A stretch of 64,000 nt of DNA from NCBI RefSeq assembly GCF_933775445.1, contig NW_026089530.1, positions 1 through 64,000 of the forward strand. The letters are read 5' to 3'. This DNA is from Argentina anserina (Eukaryota; Streptophyta; Magnoliopsida; Rosales; Rosaceae). Below, piece by piece: positions 63,966-64,000 of the stretch. Numbering within the stretch: the stretch's first letter is position 1; every line of letters starts with the position of its first letter. The notes beneath the pieces were generated by a model. That model made no database searches and was not told where the DNA came from. It worked only from the letters and a program-made list of their open reading frames with translations. The translations under genes were made by a program, and so were the position numbers.

Positions 63966-64000
63966 AATTCTCGTTTGAGTATCTTTCTGAACGGCTTTCG
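63966..64000 (+). repeat. Partial class A monomer at the window edge
   Basis: The last 35 bases start a new monomer (AATTCTCG) and reach AACGGCTTTCG of class A. The array plainly continues beyond the window. On the left, base 1 happens to coincide with the start of an AATCCTCG monomer. Neither array boundary is in view. Confidence 0.95.

Larger units (their letters stand above)
1..64000 (+). repeat. Satellite DNA array, ~149-150 bp monomer, ~429 head-to-tail copies
   Basis: The motif AATTCTCGTTTGAG (or AATCCTCGTTTGAG) recurs every 148-150 bases from base 1 to the last partial monomer at 63966, always on the same strand. Nothing is inserted between units. Class A monomers are 149 bp, B, C, E and F are 150 bp, and D is 148 bp. 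Dividing the span, with allowance for a few internal deletions, gives about 429 monomers. Consensus A composition by hand count is 27 A, 67 T, 32 G and 23 C. Long homogeneous arrays of this kind are known from eukaryotic centromeric, pericentromeric and subtelomeric heterochromatin; which of these applies cannot be told from the sequence. No gene-like sequence, transposon end, rRNA or tRNA was seen on either strand, so this entry accounts for every stretch of the window. The family is not one I recognise. Confidence 0.98.

Noticed and set aside
1..64000. CRISPR array
   Set aside because: The repeat unit is about 150 bp, contiguous and without variable spacers, and there are no cas genes.
1..64000. 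Alpha satellite, 5S rDNA or telomeric repeat
   Set aside because: The monomer length (149-150 bp) and sequence do not match the 171 bp alpha unit, the 5S gene or TTAGGG-like repeats.
1..64000. Internal tandem repeats of a Helitron or other transposon
   Set aside because: Such elements can carry repeats of this size, but usually a few to tens of copies with recognisable ends. About 429 copies with no terminal structure fit a satellite better. A transposon origin of the monomer cannot be excluded.
1..64000. Inversion or strand switch inside the array
   Set aside because: I looked for the reverse-complement motifs ATACTCAAA and CACGCCCACAC as monomer starts on the plus strand and saw none; orientation is constant.

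Overview
The whole 64 kb window is one uninterrupted, single-orientation tandem array of a satellite DNA with a monomer of about 149-150 bp. I count about 429 monomers by length arithmetic, plus a 35 bp partial at the right edge. I found no protein gene, RNA gene, transposon, CRISPR array or unique sequence on either strand. This architecture points to eukaryotic heterochromatin (centromeric, pericentromeric or subtelomeric). The monomer is about 37% GC. One strand is strongly T-rich (about 45% T, 18% A). CpG is not depleted, which argues mildly against a genome with heavy CpG methylation. I do not recognise the family and do not name a species.

The monomer is numbered here from the first A of AATTCTCG (or AATCCTCG). 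It has a near-invariant right part (about positions 57-143) and a class-defining variable block (about 21-56). The main classes are A (AACGGC, CGATGCG; 149 bp), B (TAATCC, TCTATTGTA; 150 bp), C (TAAGGC, TCTCTTGAA, often TTTTAGAG; 150 bp), D (A with GATGGAG; 148 bp), E (TCATTCTGTAAGCC, CGGATG; 150 bp) and F (TATTAAA, TTTCTAGTG; 150 bp). Each monomer is itself built from about seven diverged copies of a unit of about 21 bp around TTTGAGTATCTTTC.

Layout: 1-14 kb is an older-looking A/B/C mosaic with 8-mer (1197 bp) and 5-mer (747 bp) duplications. From 14.3 to 18.3 kb there is an 11-mer duplicated with an extra two monomers, class F, and subrepeat-sized deletions. From 18.3 to 23 kb the mosaic is mixed and class D appears. 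From 23 to 26.3 kb an 11-mer (1639 bp) is present twice. From 26.3 to 33.3 kb there is a mosaic with a 4-mer (599 bp). From 33.3 to 42 kb a 29-mer (4332 bp) is present twice at about 99.7-99.8% identity. From 42.1 to 49.9 kb an 18-mer/16-mer/18-mer series contains a repeated 7-mer (1045 bp). From 49.3 to 52.9 kb an 8-mer (1195 bp) occurs three times. From 54.5 to 58.4 kb a 13-mer (1940 bp) occurs twice. From 59.2 to 60.4 kb a 4-mer (597 bp) occurs twice, and the remainder recycles these blocks.

Several higher-order period lengths equal the sum of their class lengths exactly, for example 3x149+3x150+148=1045. No gene network is present. What the window records is how a satellite evolves: point-mutated monomer classes, chimeric monomers made by in-register recombination, and successive local amplifications of multi-monomer blocks.
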